A stretch of DNA of 64,000 bases from Brachionus rotundiformis (GCA_016802295.1 JAESIW010000124.1:62001-126000); one strand, 5' to 3'; shown: positions 10,300-23,769, counted from the first letter of the stretch. Notes: generated from the letters alone by a model not told the origin. Made by a program: numbers and translations.

Positions 10300-12330
10300 A
10301 GTACAGTTTCATGAATGAACTGATAAGCAGAGGGGTAATGAATGCTGCCAAAGAAAAATTTTAGACCAAATATAACTTCATTTAGCCTATAAGTTGATCA
10401 ATAAAAACTTTCTTCTTATAAATAGCTGTATTTTTTTTTATTTGTGCTACAGTTTATAATACCAACAATAATGCGGTATTAGGGACCTATAAGCATTGTG
10501 AATGACTTTAGACATGAAAAATAATAATAATCTAAAATAGGATTTATAAAGATTTCCAAGTTTTTTCTCATTAATACCTTATCTTTAATATTAAAGATAA
10601 ACATGATAGAATTACAAAGTTGGATCTTGAGTTACAGCGTCCTTTATTTCATGTACTAATTAATTAGATTTTGATATTGACATTATGAATAGGACTGAAC
10701 AACCCAGAGGTGCCCTTGCTATACTTCAAGAATTAAAAGACTGTGATGACTTGAATATGTACTTAGAATGAAAAGAAACCAATACCAAAAAAAACAAATT
10801 TTTTAAGTGGAACCATAACCTTTTTTAATTTATCTAAATTTAAAAATTTCTTCTAAACAATCTTTTGTTTTGATTTAATGAAATTAGCTTAAAGAATGTT
10901 ATCTAGATTTGTTCAAATTTAGGTCTAAATTATTCCAGGTTTAGGAAATATTTTATAACTACTATAGTTTTTAATTTGTCACATTTTATTCTTAATTTAA
11001 CTAATTTTATAGGGCCAAAAAAGCCATAAATTTAAATTTTATATTACAACTCTGTCTCTTTGTCTTTGGTTGTTGCTATGTTATAAAATTATATATTTGA
11101 CAAACTTGCTTGTGGTCCAAAATCTCCTATCGGGGCCCAAATTGACCCTTTCCCTTTAATAAACAAAATATCAATCTGTATTCAAATATACATATCTAAA
11201 TTGGTAACTAATATTGCCATAAATGATAAGAGCTCAAAAGCTAATACTTTTGTACGTCTTAAATATGAATTTAAAATATAGTTTGTATTTAAACAATTGA
11301 ACAATAAATATGTTTTTTACTTTGAGCAAAATAGATCTATCTAACAAGTAGATTTAGATCTAAAATATCAGTGACAATAAAATAAACATTTACTTTTTTA
11401 AAAGAAGATTATAAACACTTAAAATTTCAAAAGTAGTGTGATAGATCAAAAAAAATAAATAAAATATGTGATCAAGCCGTCAAAAGTTTTAGATTAGCTT
11501 CTTACAATGAGATTAAAGTTCTTAATTTAATTGAATTTTTCAAAATTTAAATTAACTTTGTAGTTGAAATTCAATCTCAATTTACTAAGACAAAAATATT
11601 TTAATTTGGTTCAAGAAACTTGAGAAACTCACGTCTGCAGAAAGATAAGAGAACTACCCTAGCTTTAAAAGTTATCTTGTAGTACGCTACAAATTTTCTC
11701 AGCTGAACAATCCCCTGATTCAGTACTTGAAACAGCTTAACTGCTTTAGTGATTATGCATTAGCATCATCTTCGTATTTTTCAGATTTTTTTGTCACTTT
11801 TTGAATGGAAAATTTTCTAATAAAAGACCACACATCCGTGCATTTGTCATATTACTAGCTAATGTCTTGAATAACTTATCAACTAGAACTTATTAAAATT
11901 CATTTTACCTTATTTGGCAATTTATAAAAGTATCAAAATTTTATTTAAGAATTTTGTCACGTACTTGATTCCATATATAATATCCCAATACCGTAATAGT
12001 CTAGCATTATTACCGTATTTCCTCAAATAGAAAAAAAATAAGAAATAAATGGAAAAGGAAAAGATCAAAATGGTTACGAGCAAAAGAAAAAGTTTAGTAG
12101 CTTTTGAAAAACAAGTCATTTTTTTGAAAGGGAAATTTCCCAATGGATAAAATCTTTCTATGGCCGAACTTTCTTATATTTGATGAAATAGGGAATGGTG
12201 TTTACTGTTGGTATTTTAAACTGCCAACAATTAAAGACAGTTTTTGTGTAGCTGCGATCTACAGAATTTAAAATACCATAAAGTAAAAAAAAGTAGTAGT
12301 AGTAGTAGTAATAGTAGTAAATAGAACTGC
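10300..12330. other. AT-rich stretch, no gene seen
   Basis: No coding pattern, tRNA or element end was recognised. The small open frames near 11922-12361 are low-complexity. Confidence 0.45.
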
Positions 12331-12339
12331 GACTTGAAC

Positions 12340-12890
12340 TTGTATTAAAGCATAGCTTCAAGAAACGATAAATTTTCTTTCATCCAGACGTCCAGTTTAG
12401 CCTTAAAACTGTTCAAATTCCGTGCATTAACTATGTCAGTTTATAATTTGTTCCAGGTTGTCGTGAACCTGTTTGTAAGAAAATTAAATCTTGGTTGAAA
12501 ATACTTTATTTTCTCTCTATAAATAACTCTATAGTGGGACCAAAGGTTATATTTTCTGTTTTGAGCGTTCATACATGCGTCGTTCACGATATTCGCCTCC
12601 TCTATATCATTAACAATTTTAAACACTTGAATAAGATCGCCTCTTTGCCTTCTTATTTGAAGATTATTCAGATCCATTTCAACCTATCAGTATAACTTAA
12701 TGTTCTCAACTCAGGCACCAGTCTCGTCACTCTTCTTTGCACTTTTTCCAACTCATTTATATCTTTTACACAGTATGGATACCATGAGCTAATGGCATAC
12801 TCTAGATGTGGTCTAGCAAGGGATCTGTACAAAAGTGTTGTGTTATGTATGTCAAGGAAAAACTCATCATTATTATTTATTTTATTGAAC
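12340..12890 (-). pseudogene. LINE RT C-terminal relic
   Basis: On the minus strand the order is LLYRSLARPHLEYAI, then DINELEKVQRRVTRLVPELR, then LQIRRQRGDLIQVFKI, then FLTNRFTTTWNKL, then NARNLNSFKAKLD. This is the standard RT thumb and tail of CR1/Jockey-like LINEs. One frameshift near 12680 and a stop near 12440 break it. It carries no catalytic domain. A (GTA)n-like run at 12295-12315 lies at its 3' end. Confidence 0.75.
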
Positions 12891-12899
12891 GCCTCATAT

Positions 12900-14110
12900 C
12901 TTAATTAATCAGCTATTTGAAAAACTTAATTCAAATTCTAATTACTTTCTTTTAATACTAAATTACAATAATTACTTCTTTGATCGCTTTACTTCCCTAA
13001 ACTAAATTTAGCCAAATCTGAAATTAATTTTAGTAACCTTAAAAGTAAAAGCATGGAAAAACTTAGGGAAATTGTCCAAAGTATATTCTCGATATACAGA
13101 AAATAAAATAAATAAGTCAGAAAAGTCAAACTAGATTTATAACTGGCTATCATATTTCTAAGTGATATTAAACTTTCATTTAAGATGACAAGAGTCCATC
13201 GAAAAGATAAATAAAAAATGAAGTGTCAACTTAGTCAAAAACAAATTAAATCGCACACTTAATAGCCTAAGTTAATAAAACTAATTAAAGTCTTAGACAA
13301 TTATGGTTAAGTATGTTTAATTCCTTTTGAAAAAATTCGAGACAATACTAAAACTGCTAAAAGGCCAGTAGTTTTCATTTTTTAACTACACGCTTTTAAT
13401 CCATCTAACAAATCGATTTAGGCTTGTTATTTTTGTGTGATTAAAAACGTCTACCTGTGTGCATCTAATCTAATTGTAAATAAAATTCAAGTTAATCAAA
13501 AGTAACAAACAATGAAAGGAAATTGTGTCTCTGAGTTCCGCCTGATTTATCTGTATAATTTGTTTTAGTGGCATTTAAACAAGTCCAGCTCTAAAACCTA
13601 ATTACTGACTTGGAGTTAAATTGTACAATTTTATCAAAGCAAATTAGTTTGTAGGGCTTTTCTAATTAACATGTTAAATTAAGCTTCGAATTTAAGCTAA
13701 ACAAGAGCCTACCAGTCTCATACAACTACTGCTTGTTTATTAAGTAGTTTTCTACTTTTTACTAAATATAATTATTATTATTTATAGAAAATCAATTTTT
13801 TCTACATAAATATTTTTTTTTATTTATGCCAAAAAAGTAAACTATTTTCCATTTTGGATACATTTTATTTATTTTCATTTAATTCAACTCGAGCTTGAGT
13901 GAATATTGGTGTAATGATTACAAATCTTTACTGATTAATATTTTTACAAATTATCTTATCTATCTCTATCATAATCTTTGTCAATCTGTTCATTATTAAC
14001 AAGATGATTATCTGGACCCAGTGAAACAAAATGGGGACCATCGAGCACTAGATATATTTTTGGTTTACATTGTTTACAAAGATCTAACTAAGTTTTAAAA
14101 AAAGTAAAAA
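12900..14110. other. AT-rich stretch, no gene seen
   Basis: No supported feature. Confidence 0.4.
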
Positions 14111-14116
14111 GGAGTC

Positions 14117-14682
14117 GTGAAGTTCCTTTCAATTCGGAAAAACTTGAATAACTTTTTTGAGTAAAGTAAAATTTTCGATCAAATTTCAAGCGCTCAATCT
14201 TGCTCAAACATTTTTAGATGCGCAATTAAATTTCATTGCATTTTTAGAAATTACAATCATTTTTCAAAAGTTTAAAAATTGAATTGCTTTGAAATGTTGA
14301 AAGAATAATAAATCTGCGATTAAGTTTGATTGCGCATCTACAAATGTTTGAGCAAGATTGAGCGCTTGAAATTTGATCAAAAATTTTACTTTGCTCTTTA
14401 ACGAATAGTTTAATTCTGTAAAATGCTTGATCTTTAAACAACTTTGCTTAATTCGGAAATAAATCTCTCCACAAGCCCTGCAGAGTTGCACACTTTTTGA
14501 GAATACTTTTTGATGGTGTGCAAAATGCAGAAACTTGCAGAGTTATTTGCAGACTTAAATTTATTGCATTAAACAAATTTGGTTAAATTAAGCTTTTTAC
14601 AGAACTAAACTATTCCATAAGGTAAAAAAGTTATTCAAGCTTTTCTGAATTGAAATGATGGAATTGAATGGAACTTCACAAC
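14117..14682. mobile_element. R3 inverted-repeat element with nested MITE
   Basis: Both ends start GTGAAGTTCC (14117 forward, 14682 reverse) and continue with CAATTC, a GAAAAxCTTGAATAAC block and a T run, so they form inverted termini of 40-60 bp. The interior contains a copy of the palindromic MITE (14165-14398). No clean flanking duplication was found. No transposase is encoded, so it is a non-autonomous element. Confidence 0.55.
14165..14398. mobile_element. Second copy of the palindromic MITE
   Basis: This matches 7269-7503 over both arms, including the GATGCGCAATTAAATTTCAT block, with scattered differences. It sits inside the R3 element, so it inserted after R3. The flanks (left TTTTTTG, right CTTTAACG) do not show a clear 9-bp duplication. 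Confidence 0.7.
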
Positions 14683-14689
14683 CCCAAGT

Positions 14690-14971
14690 AAAAATGAAAG
14701 CATAGAAAACTTAGAAGAACTTGAAAAAAATGATAAAATTAAAGAAATAACCTTAAACAATCGAGAATGTAAGAAAGATGGAATTATTGAGTCAGCTAAG
14801 TTCTGTATCTCTGGATCAGTGACTGAAAATGATCTAAAAGTAGCTGAGTTTTTTGAATACAGAAAAGAGGTGTTGAGAACGGAATACACACTTGGCTGGT
14901 ATGATATCTATTCAGAAGGTTTGTTATGTATTGATAAAATTGTTTTTTTCTTGTCTATTTACCCAACTTAA
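14690..14971 (+). CDS. Unrecognised open frame, possible exon fragment
   Basis: A 93-codon frame runs open from the R3 boundary to a stop at 14969-14971. It has balanced, protein-like composition, including IENLEELEKNDKIKEITL, ISGSVTENDLKVAEFFEYRK and TEYTLGWYDIYSEG. A GT at 14920 could be a splice donor after YSEG. No upstream exon or start was found because R3 abuts it. I do not recognise the family. It may be a gene fragment cut by the insertion. Confidence 0.3.
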   Translation, partial: KNESIENLEELEKNDKIKEITLNNRECKKDGIIESAKFCISGSVTENDLKVAEFFEYRKEVLRTEYTLGWYDIYSEGLLCIDKIVFFLSIYPT

Positions 14972-14979
14972 TAACAAAA

Positions 14980-17900
14980 TAATTACCTAGTTTTATTAAA
15001 ATTAAATAAACTGTATTGTAGAGTATTGTTTTTATTCTTAAACAATTTCTAAATTAAACTAACCAGGAAATACCTGAACGAATTCAAAAAAAGTCTTTCA
15101 AAATTGCTGGTCAAGCGAGCTCTTTTTGCATCATTAAAGAAAACAAGCTTGATTGGGCAGATTTTTAAAGTCAACAAGTGACCGAAAGCGGAAATTAGTG
15201 AATATTTATTAATTAAGTCATTTATTTGGGTTATGCTGAATTTGGACAGGAAGAACCAGCAGCCTGAAATTTATCTTTAAAAGTCTTAAATATGCATCTT
15301 GGTCACATACAAAGCACCAAATTGAGAAGGCCAGTTTATAAATTTATATATTTTTTTAATTGCTTGGTCATTCCTTAATAAACTATATTTTGTTTTTATT
15401 ACTTTGGTTTTTTTAAATCAACCATTATTTTACTAGAATTTTCACCAAGAAATGCTATCAATCTCAAACAATGCAAGACTGTGAGTAAAACTCTTCTACC
15501 ATGTACATGTATCTATTTTGGTCATAGACCGCAATTACCAAAAAAACTCCGCTTAATTTTCTTAATCTAGGAGAAATTAAACAGAGTCTTGATTACCAAA
15601 ATTTTGCTTTTAAATGAATATAAAATACATTTTTAATCTTTTAATTTTTTCTACAATTGCTATGTAGAATAAGGCTTAGCATGGTTGAAATGTATTTCTA
15701 TTAATCTATCAAAACTTACAGAAAACTCGCCATTCAAACCAAATAAAAGCTACTCTTTAAATGAATTAAAACTATATGTTGAGAAAGTTTAAGCAAAAAT
15801 TTAATAAAATAAAAGAATGATTTTTCTAATATTTAGAACAAATATAAAAATATCATTATTATAAAATTAGTAAGTTCAAATTTGAATTACTTAAGTATTT
15901 TTATTTTAAATACAAGTCGTGACTTGGTTCGTAGAATAAAAAAAATTCGCTTTCCGCATCATTTTATTAATAAAAAATTATTTGTTTATTCATAAATAAT
16001 TAAAAATCACTATGCTAAAAAAGATTCGCTAATTATTGCCATAAAACTTAATTCAATATCACAATAACTTGATAGACAAACAAAAGCTAATAAGAAAATT
16101 CTAATAAAAAATTTTTGAGCTTTCTTATTTTTATTTTTTATTAAATATCACTCTTATAAGTCGAGTAAAGTTATTTCATGAGCTTTTTTTAAAGACCCTA
16201 AAGCAATTGAATCTGTTTATCTAATCAATGCAGTTCTATAGCCCCATTTGAATATTCATTCAGCTGCAAATATATTTATTTAAATTAGAATTAAATTTTA
16301 ATTAAAAAAAAGCACTTAAAATTAGTTCCTAATTTTATTAGTTTTTTTTTGTTTTTATTCCAGGTGAACAAGACTACTCTCTATAGCCATAATACTCTAA
16401 TTGGATTAAAATAATAAAGATAATTTTTGATAAAACTTTTCAAAAGCCTTAGTAAAATAAAAATTTTAAATGAACATAAAAACCAATAAGTCTATCTAAA
16501 TTAGTCAACTAGTGGTGATGAACTTTCAACATAGTATCATAACTATTTTTAGACTAATTGATAGATCTTAAATAAGTCATTATCCATTTGACAAAAATAC
16601 AAAAATTTAGTTTATTTTTATTAGATTAAGATTTTTTTAATAGGTTCAATTTTATTAATTTTTTTCAATTTATTCTCAGGAATTTACACGTTTAAATTTG
16701 AGACAAAAGTATGTCACTTGACTAAATTGCAACTGCAGTCTATGACGAACGAATCCAAGTTCTTAGAACGAACTATTCAACAAAAAAATCCTTTAGTTGG
16801 GAACTTAATTTTCTGTAAGTTACAGCTACTGCGATAAACAGTGATGGGCTCAGATATTTTTGTTTGGCTGGATATCGTAGCTATAACTGCTAACTAATCT
16901 ATCCACATCTAAGCACTCACTTGGTTATCAAATAGTTTTTAAATCATCTATGTAGAATAAGTGACACTGCTCCGCAATACTTCTAGAATCAGAAAGGAAT
17001 TCAATCCAAGAAGATTCAGCATCTCTAACGAGATACAGATGTCAATGCTATAAATATGAATCGAAATCAATCCTTAAAAAGACATTATATTATTATATCC
17101 ATTATTGCAATAAACTATTAAACCAATATTTTTGTTATTCTTTCAGTAACACATTTCATTTATTTAAAAACTAACACAGTTTGTTTTAAAAAATTAAAAC
17201 AAAAAATGAATACGAACATCTTCAAAATAAGAATTGACAAGATGCTACAATAAATAATATTTGGCTGTCACAGCATTAACCTCCAAGTTCTATTATTATT
17301 TCCATAGCTTCCAAGAAACTTAGCCCGATAGGTTTGCAGTATTATTTACTACTACTACTATTATTATATCCCTTATTACTATAAACTATTTGTTAAAACG
17401 TGTCAGTATTATCTTATTTGAATTTATCATTTTAAGTATTAAATTAAAAAACATACATTGCTTAAATTAATAATTAATAATTCAAGTAGGTGCTTAATTA
17501 AAAAAAATGCCACTATTTTATATATTTAAACTTTAGAATTTTTATTTTATTTTTTAATTTGGAATAAAAAGAAACAATACATTTTATTTAATCTCTGAAG
17601 TTAAACTCTTCAACGAGGCCCTGTGACTTAATTAACAACTATCCTTGTTATCCTTCCAGTAAAGACTTGGTACCAGTCTGGCAATTTTTGTCTGTAAAAT
17701 TGTCTAAACTAAAAACCACTGAATTAGTTTTATTATTTTATAAAAAAGATAATTATAAACAATTATCTTTTATCATTACCTGACCATCAACTACCATTGC
17801 CAAGTCTGGGTTAATTACCCGACCACTATAAGTATGTCACTGGCAACAAAGAAATGAGAAAACTCACAATGACCAGACAAGTATAAACTTGACCCTGAGC

Positions 17901-20460
17901 TCCACAAGGAGATGACAGAAAAGCTATAAGCCAACTTGATAACTCTTTAAAATGACCTTTACTAATTCTATTTAATTTTTCCAATGGCTCCTATTCTCTC
18001 AAATAAGCTACATAAAGTACAATACACTGCGATGGGCAGAATTATAAAGCTTCTTTAAAAAGCTTACTAAACAACTCTGAAAGCATTTTTTTATCAGTCA
18101 AATAGGCCTTATAATAGTGTTCATAGTGAAAGATCAAAAGGCGAAAGTTTACTCTTAAAATATTTAATCAAAGGCCTAAATTAGTAATTTTGATTCCTTT
18201 TGAAATAGCTCAATAATCAATTAAAAAAATAATACCTATTTGAACATATTATCTTATTTATTTGACTAGTAAAATTTAATTTTTATTATAAATAGAGATT
18301 AAGACTTGGCCAACACAAACGGAAGAATCTTAAAGAAAAGCTTGTAGGCAACTGGATTACCAATTAAGCCATGTGCGTAATAAATTATTCGATTTGTAAA
18401 TTAAATTTTTATTATTATCAATAAATAAAAAAATTAATTGAATATTTCCACTAAATCTCTCAAGCATTTAAAACTGATTAAGAATTTTCTTTTAGATAAG
18501 ATATATCACACTTCATTTAGCTCAGATATTGACGATTGATCAAAGATCTGTATCAGGTCAGAGAGCCTCGGAGTTTCACCATAAAAAAATTGTTTATTCA
18601 TCGGTTTAGATCAATAAAAAGATATACTATTTACACACTTATCAATCCGTGTAGCATCGATTTATACGCTCAATTTCTTGCCCATATCTTTCCAAGATTT
18701 ACTAACATGTATCCTCAATGTAAAATGTAAATATTTGACCAAAGCTTTATTTACTTTTTGGTGCAAATAAAACATTCATTTGTTATAAAATGTTAAATTT
18801 AATTACTTTAAAAATAGTTTAAACAAATAGAAAATATCATTTGGAAAAATTATCATTTCATAGATACATTTTTTACCTTTATTTAGTTTAAGATAAAACA
18901 TTTTGCCTAATTTTAATCTAAATTTTCTCAAATCAATTAATCTAAAGTTAAAATAAATTAATAAAAAAATATTTTTTCCAAGCTCTTCTAATGGTTCAAA
19001 CAGAATGCTTAAAATATGCTAATTAATTGCTGGCCTAATACACTCGAGTTTGGCCTAGATGGGACATAAATTGAGATAGAGTAATGTTGATTATTTAGTA
19101 GGAAAATATTTCCGGCTGATGGGCCAAAATAGACTTGTGTGATGAGAATGAAAATTAGAATTTTAAAAAAGCTATAGATTAAATTCTTTTGTTTTTAGCT
19201 GGAAACAAAATAGCCTCGAGTGCTTTTAGGCTTAATTATGGAAAATATTCAGAATGTCATTTAAATCGTTTAATTATGGATTTTTTTCTTGTCTTACCGA
19301 AATAATATTCCTTTAGTTTTTAGCAGACATTTTTTTCTATCAGATGAGCATATTTTTAATTTATTTATAATTATTTTAAGAAAATTAATAATTTATAATG
19401 TAAATAAAATTTAAAAACTCAGGCTAAAATCATTTAATAAAAAATTTAGAGAAAAAACTTTCGGCCAAGATTTATTTAAAATTAGAGAACGACCAGGCAA
19501 ATTTTCTTCACTGAAATCGAAAACATAACTGCTTGCTTTGCATATTTTCCCTTATGCCGGACAGTTGCTTGACCCAGGTTTATGAGCCTTTCCCCAAAAT
19601 GTTAGAGCGCGAATTGAAGCAGTCTCTATTAATTTTTTAGTCTTTAATATTGCGTGTGCTTTTCTGCAGTCAATCTTTTGTTGTATAGAGAGAATAAATT
19701 TGTTAACATTAAAAGAGATACTCAATAAAAGAGTTAATCTAACCATTTTTTTTTATCTTAATCAATTTAATCCCTGAATACCTCTGGTTAGAGAACAGGC
19801 TTATCAAAAGTGAATTACAACAGTTAACGAGGTCAAGATCTTCCGTCAAAGCATGAACTCTCGATGTTTTAGAAAAGCAGCCTTGAAAGATTCGTTGAAA
19901 ACTTTCAGGAGTGGGTTAAAAGCTTTTTTATTCAACAAAAGTAAAAGTAACGTATAAAATAAAACAAAAAGTATGTATTTATTTATTTTGCATATTTACT
20001 GATAGGCCGGTAAATTTTACTAATTTACGTGTTATAGAATTTTACTGTTACATATATCATAACTTAGAGAGCACTGGGAATCAAGTAATTTTCCTGAATT
20101 AGACCTCTGTTAGAAACCTTACACTTAGAGATGATTGAACAACTGAACATGAAACACAAGATATTTTTTTAAAGCAAGTAAAGAACAGTTCAGTACGCTG
20201 GCATATCATGACTTTGAATCGTGGTAATTATAAAAAGATCTTTATGATGTGGAGAAAAAAACTCATATTGATGCTATGGACTATAGTTCCAAGCCTTCTC
20301 TAGCCATAATCGATCACTTATTTATCGAAGAAAATCGTTCTCTAGTTGATTCAATTAAATTAATTATATAATTTTATGTTGAAAAATTTCAAATTTCTAT
20401 ATTTCTATATTTTTTATTTTATTTTACTGTGTTATAAATTGACTTTTCTCAAAATACTAG
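14980..20460. other. Gene-poor AT-rich region
   Basis: About 5.5 kb without a recognisable gene, RNA or transposon end. Two related (TTA/TAC)n-rich patches lie near 17085-17130 and 17340-17395. The short frames at 18536-18730 and 19552-19746 were considered and not supported. Confidence 0.45.
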
Positions 20461-20468
20461 TCATTTTA

Positions 20469-20507
20469 GATCCTGAAGAAGGCCATTTTGGTCGAAACGC
20501 GTCGATT
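20469..20507 (+). ncRNA. Hammerhead-ribozyme-like motif, Penelope type
   Basis: In order: CTGAAGA (20473-20479, fits C-U-G-A-N-G-A), a short hairpin GGCC-ATTTT-GGTC (20481-20493, stem II), GAAA (20494-20497), a minimal stem III C-GC-G, and a GTC cleavage triplet ending at 20503. GATT (20504-20507) can pair with GATC (20469-20472) as stem I. Such hammerheads with a very short stem III are known from Penelope-like retroelements. The weakness is one extra A (20480) between the core and stem II. No Penelope RT was seen nearby. Confidence 0.4.
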
Positions 20508-20869
20508 AATAAATTAATTTCATTTTTGTATTTTTTAAAAAAATTTTTAAATATTTTTGGTTTAATATTTGTATTTTGAATAAAAAATATTTCTTATATA
20601 TTTTTTATCTAAATAACAAATACTTATATTTGAATTATACTTGATGATTTATTAAATGATCTTTTAAAGATAGATTCTACAACTTCTTTACGTATGATAA
20701 AAGCTCATGGAGTTTTATCTATAAATTTAAAAAAGTATTCAATTTTAAAAAAGACATTTAATTGTATTTTTTCTACTTCAATTTGTTCATGAAACTTAAA
20801 CCTAAATAAATAAATAACAATTAAATAATAATAATAATAAAAATTTATTTTTAACTTGTAAAATCTATT

Positions 20870-20945
20870 GTATTATTTAAATAAATGGAATGTTAATTGG
20901 TCTTTATGACGGGGGTGCTAGCCTGTTGATTTACCTTAATGAAAT
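20870..20945 (+). repeat. R1 3' end, diverged copy
   Basis: AAATGGAATGTTAATTGGTC is followed by TTTATGACGGGGGTGCTAGC and CTGTTGATTTACC. This matches the R1 terminal hairpin block with several substitutions. Confidence 0.6.
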
Positions 20946-20949
20946 TGAA

Positions 20950-22170
20950 AAAAATCTGGCCAATGTTTGGTTTTTTAAAATGTTCCATAAAAATTAAGTC
21001 TAAAGGTTCCATCTAAATTTGAAAACCATACTTCATAATAAAAGTCTATTTACTTAAAAGACGAAATTTGGTGATGAAAAAAATATTTAAGTGACCTCAA
21101 GAGACAATAAAGTATGAGTACTGGGTTTAAGCTATAAAGAAATGTAGAAATATATTATATCACATTTTTTTGCCATTTTTATTAGAAAAATTAATAATTA
21201 ATTAAGTTGCTAATTATTTTAGTAAATCAACACTCAAGGCGGAATCGAATTCGTTTACTAGTTTTTATTTGTGAATATTAATTCAAGAACAACTTTTTAT
21301 ATTCAAGTTTCTGATTCAATTTGATGAAATTAATAAATAAATGACTATTTAAAAATATCTTAAATTATTTACATTTTTTTTTTGAAAAACCGAGGCTACA
21401 AAGTGTATTGAGAATGTAGTTAAGATTGGAAATTCGAAATGTCGAAATAAAGATAGTGTTTTTAGTGTTTTGAAAAATTTTTCGGGTACCATTCACTATT
21501 TTAGTTATTGGTGTAAATTTAACAAGGTTGAAATTAATTGATCAAAAACCTATTGTGTTATATAGCGACATCTTTGTCGATATCACTGGTTTAATGAGCA
21601 TAAATAGCTGCTCCAATACGTCTAACGAAGAGATCGGATAGACGGGCCCAAGGGTAGCAATGTAAACATTACATATTGTATGATCTTTTCTAATAAAAAA
21701 CTATTATTTCTGGAATGATTAATCTTTTTTGAAATGGAATAAAAGTTGTCAATGAAATAACTCATTTAGGTTTTATAATTGATCAAAATCTAAATTTTTC
21801 TAATTTTGTATGTAGTATCTCATTAGTTGTAAATAAAAAATTATTCAGTATAAAGAGACTATTCTATCTATCAACTTCTGTAATGTTCAGTGCGATACTT
21901 AATATTTAAGAATTTGTTTAAAATAGTAAAATAGTTTATATCTAGAATCAAAAAGAATCCCCAGAATAAATAAATTCACCATATTAAATGATTTTAGATA
22001 TCCACCCTCTTTATCACACTCACATGCTGTTAAGATTTAAGTTTGAAATTTACAATAGATTTTCTTGAAAAGCAAACATTACACTCATACAGTTATAAAA
22101 TTTATCTTTATTTATATTAAAAAAACTCATTGAAGCTACAAACTTCTGTAAAAATACAGTTTTTTAAGAC
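20950..22170. other. AT-rich stretch, no gene seen
   Basis: No supported gene. The patch around 21170-21360 loosely resembles 23440-23600, probably an old repeat. Confidence 0.4.
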
Positions 22171-22173
22171 TTT

Positions 22174-22322
22174 AAAGTCAGATAATAACTCTTGGCCAAT
22201 TCGATTATTGCCTCTTTTGAGAAATGACATAAGAAAGTCGAGCCTTGCGAGATTATTGCTCTCTTATGCTATTTCTCAAAAGAGGCAATAATCAATTCGG
22301 CCAAGAGTTATTATCTGACTTT
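22174..22322. repeat. Long hairpin at the 5' side of an R1 copy
   Basis: Two arms of about 64 bp (22174-22237 and 22259-22322), starting AAAGTCAGATAATAACTCTT, are inverted with only a few mismatches around a 21-nt spacer. Equivalent but decayed sequence precedes the R1 copy at 4790-4860 (minus). Confidence 0.7.
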
Positions 22323-22760
22323 ATTTAAATTGTTTAGGTTCAAATATGATGTAAATAACTTAAATGATATTAACAACTTCTTAGAAAAGTATGTCTTATA
22401 TGCATTCTAACATAGAATAATTGAATGCTATCTTTTGCTTATAAAAAACACTGTACTTTTTTAATTCTCCTGAAAATCTAAGGCAGAATTTAAGGAAGAA
22501 TGAATCAAGAAATTTTAAATGTAATATAAAGGTCGGTGAGAATCTAGTAGAAACAACATCAAAATCATTATTTGGTGAAAAAACTTTTGGATTTTTCTAC
22601 TCAAGACTTATAAATTGCTTTGTGATCAAGGGATCAATGTTGAAATTTACAACATTTAAGCATTCAATTTTAATAATATTAATCTTATTTTTTCAGATTT
22701 TGTAAAAAAATTCAAAAAATTTAATTTAAATGTTTCAATGTTTTAATTTTTTTAATAATT
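22323..22760 (+). repeat. R1 dispersed repeat, 5' and central part
   Basis: This is an uninterrupted R1 copy that supplies the reference order for the broken copy at 2960-4870: TTAAATTGTTTAGGTTCAAA, then CTTATATG, then TTTTGGATTTTTCTACTC. The terminal hairpin block is missing. Confidence 0.65.
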
Positions 22761-22764
22761 TCAA

Positions 22765-23765
22765 AAAATTCAAGTGCATTTTTGAATGTAATTATTGCAA
22801 CATGACTGACTGTATTAAAAAATATAGGCAACTTGGAGTCTCACGTTTCCCACAGCATTCTATACTACTTCTACCACTACTATTACTATACTAAATCTAT
22901 CAACTTTAAAAAAAGGATAAAGATTATTGGAGATTTTGTTAATAATTAATTATTTACACACTTCCCCTCTAATAATAAAGAGGTTCCAGCCTTTGAAATG
23001 TGACTTTAAACTTGACTTAAAGCATATTAGAGGAACCTTAGATGTGTCAATGGTAATTGTTCAATTAAACTGACAAGCAAGTCAAATGTTAATATTTTGG
23101 GGCTTTTGAAGAATTTTTAGGCCGACTTTTTTTTTAGAGAGATTAATTTTGTCATACTCAGCCTGAATATTTCTTTTTGGTATTTTGCTCTATTGAACCA
23201 TTACTCTATCATTATTCGTTCTAGCTACTCTTTTTCTCTTTTCTTATGAGCTGGTTTTTTAATAAAAAAAAGCTTGAAATGTTAAAGACTTGATTTAGTT
23301 TTAGTTTTATAATTTGATTTTAAAATGTTAAGAATATGTGTTTTATAGATTTAGTTAATTTTATTGGGTTTATCACAAAGTTATCACATCATAGTTTATT
23401 TCAGCTAATAAATGTAAAAGTTTCATTTTACCTCGGTTTAATGTTATTTTTATTAGAAAAATTAATAATTAATTTAAAAAAGAAACTTTTTAGGCTGGAT
23501 CAAATTAGTTTAAAAAGTTATTTATTTGTTCATAAAATTTGCTTTTATATTCAAAAGAATAAATAAATAGTTATTTTAAAATATTTTAAATTATTAATTT
23601 CTTTACCAGAAATAACAAACAACAGTCGAGACTGGTACCAAAAAAGAAATTAAGTCTGCCATTGTGTACTTAAAAGTTTTTAAACATGTTAACATATTTT
23701 AGAATTATTAACAAATATCACACTTTCTTTTCATTTAATTATTTATCAAAGGATTAAAAAATTTA
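22765..23765. other. Upstream region of the first WD40 gene, no other gene
   Basis: No coding gene was recognised. The 76-codon frame at 23336-23566 is leucine/isoleucine/lysine-rich and low-complexity. Confidence 0.4.
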
Positions 23766-23769
23766 GATA

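Noticed and set aside
14635..14889. 84-codon minus frame rich in S, F and L
   Set aside because: It is antisense to a more protein-like plus frame and overlaps the R3 terminus.
19552..19746. 64-codon minus frame starting with a hydrophobic stretch, possible secreted peptide
   Set aside because: The start is compatible with a signal peptide, but no cleavage-site logic, dibasic sites, paralogs or splice signals support it.
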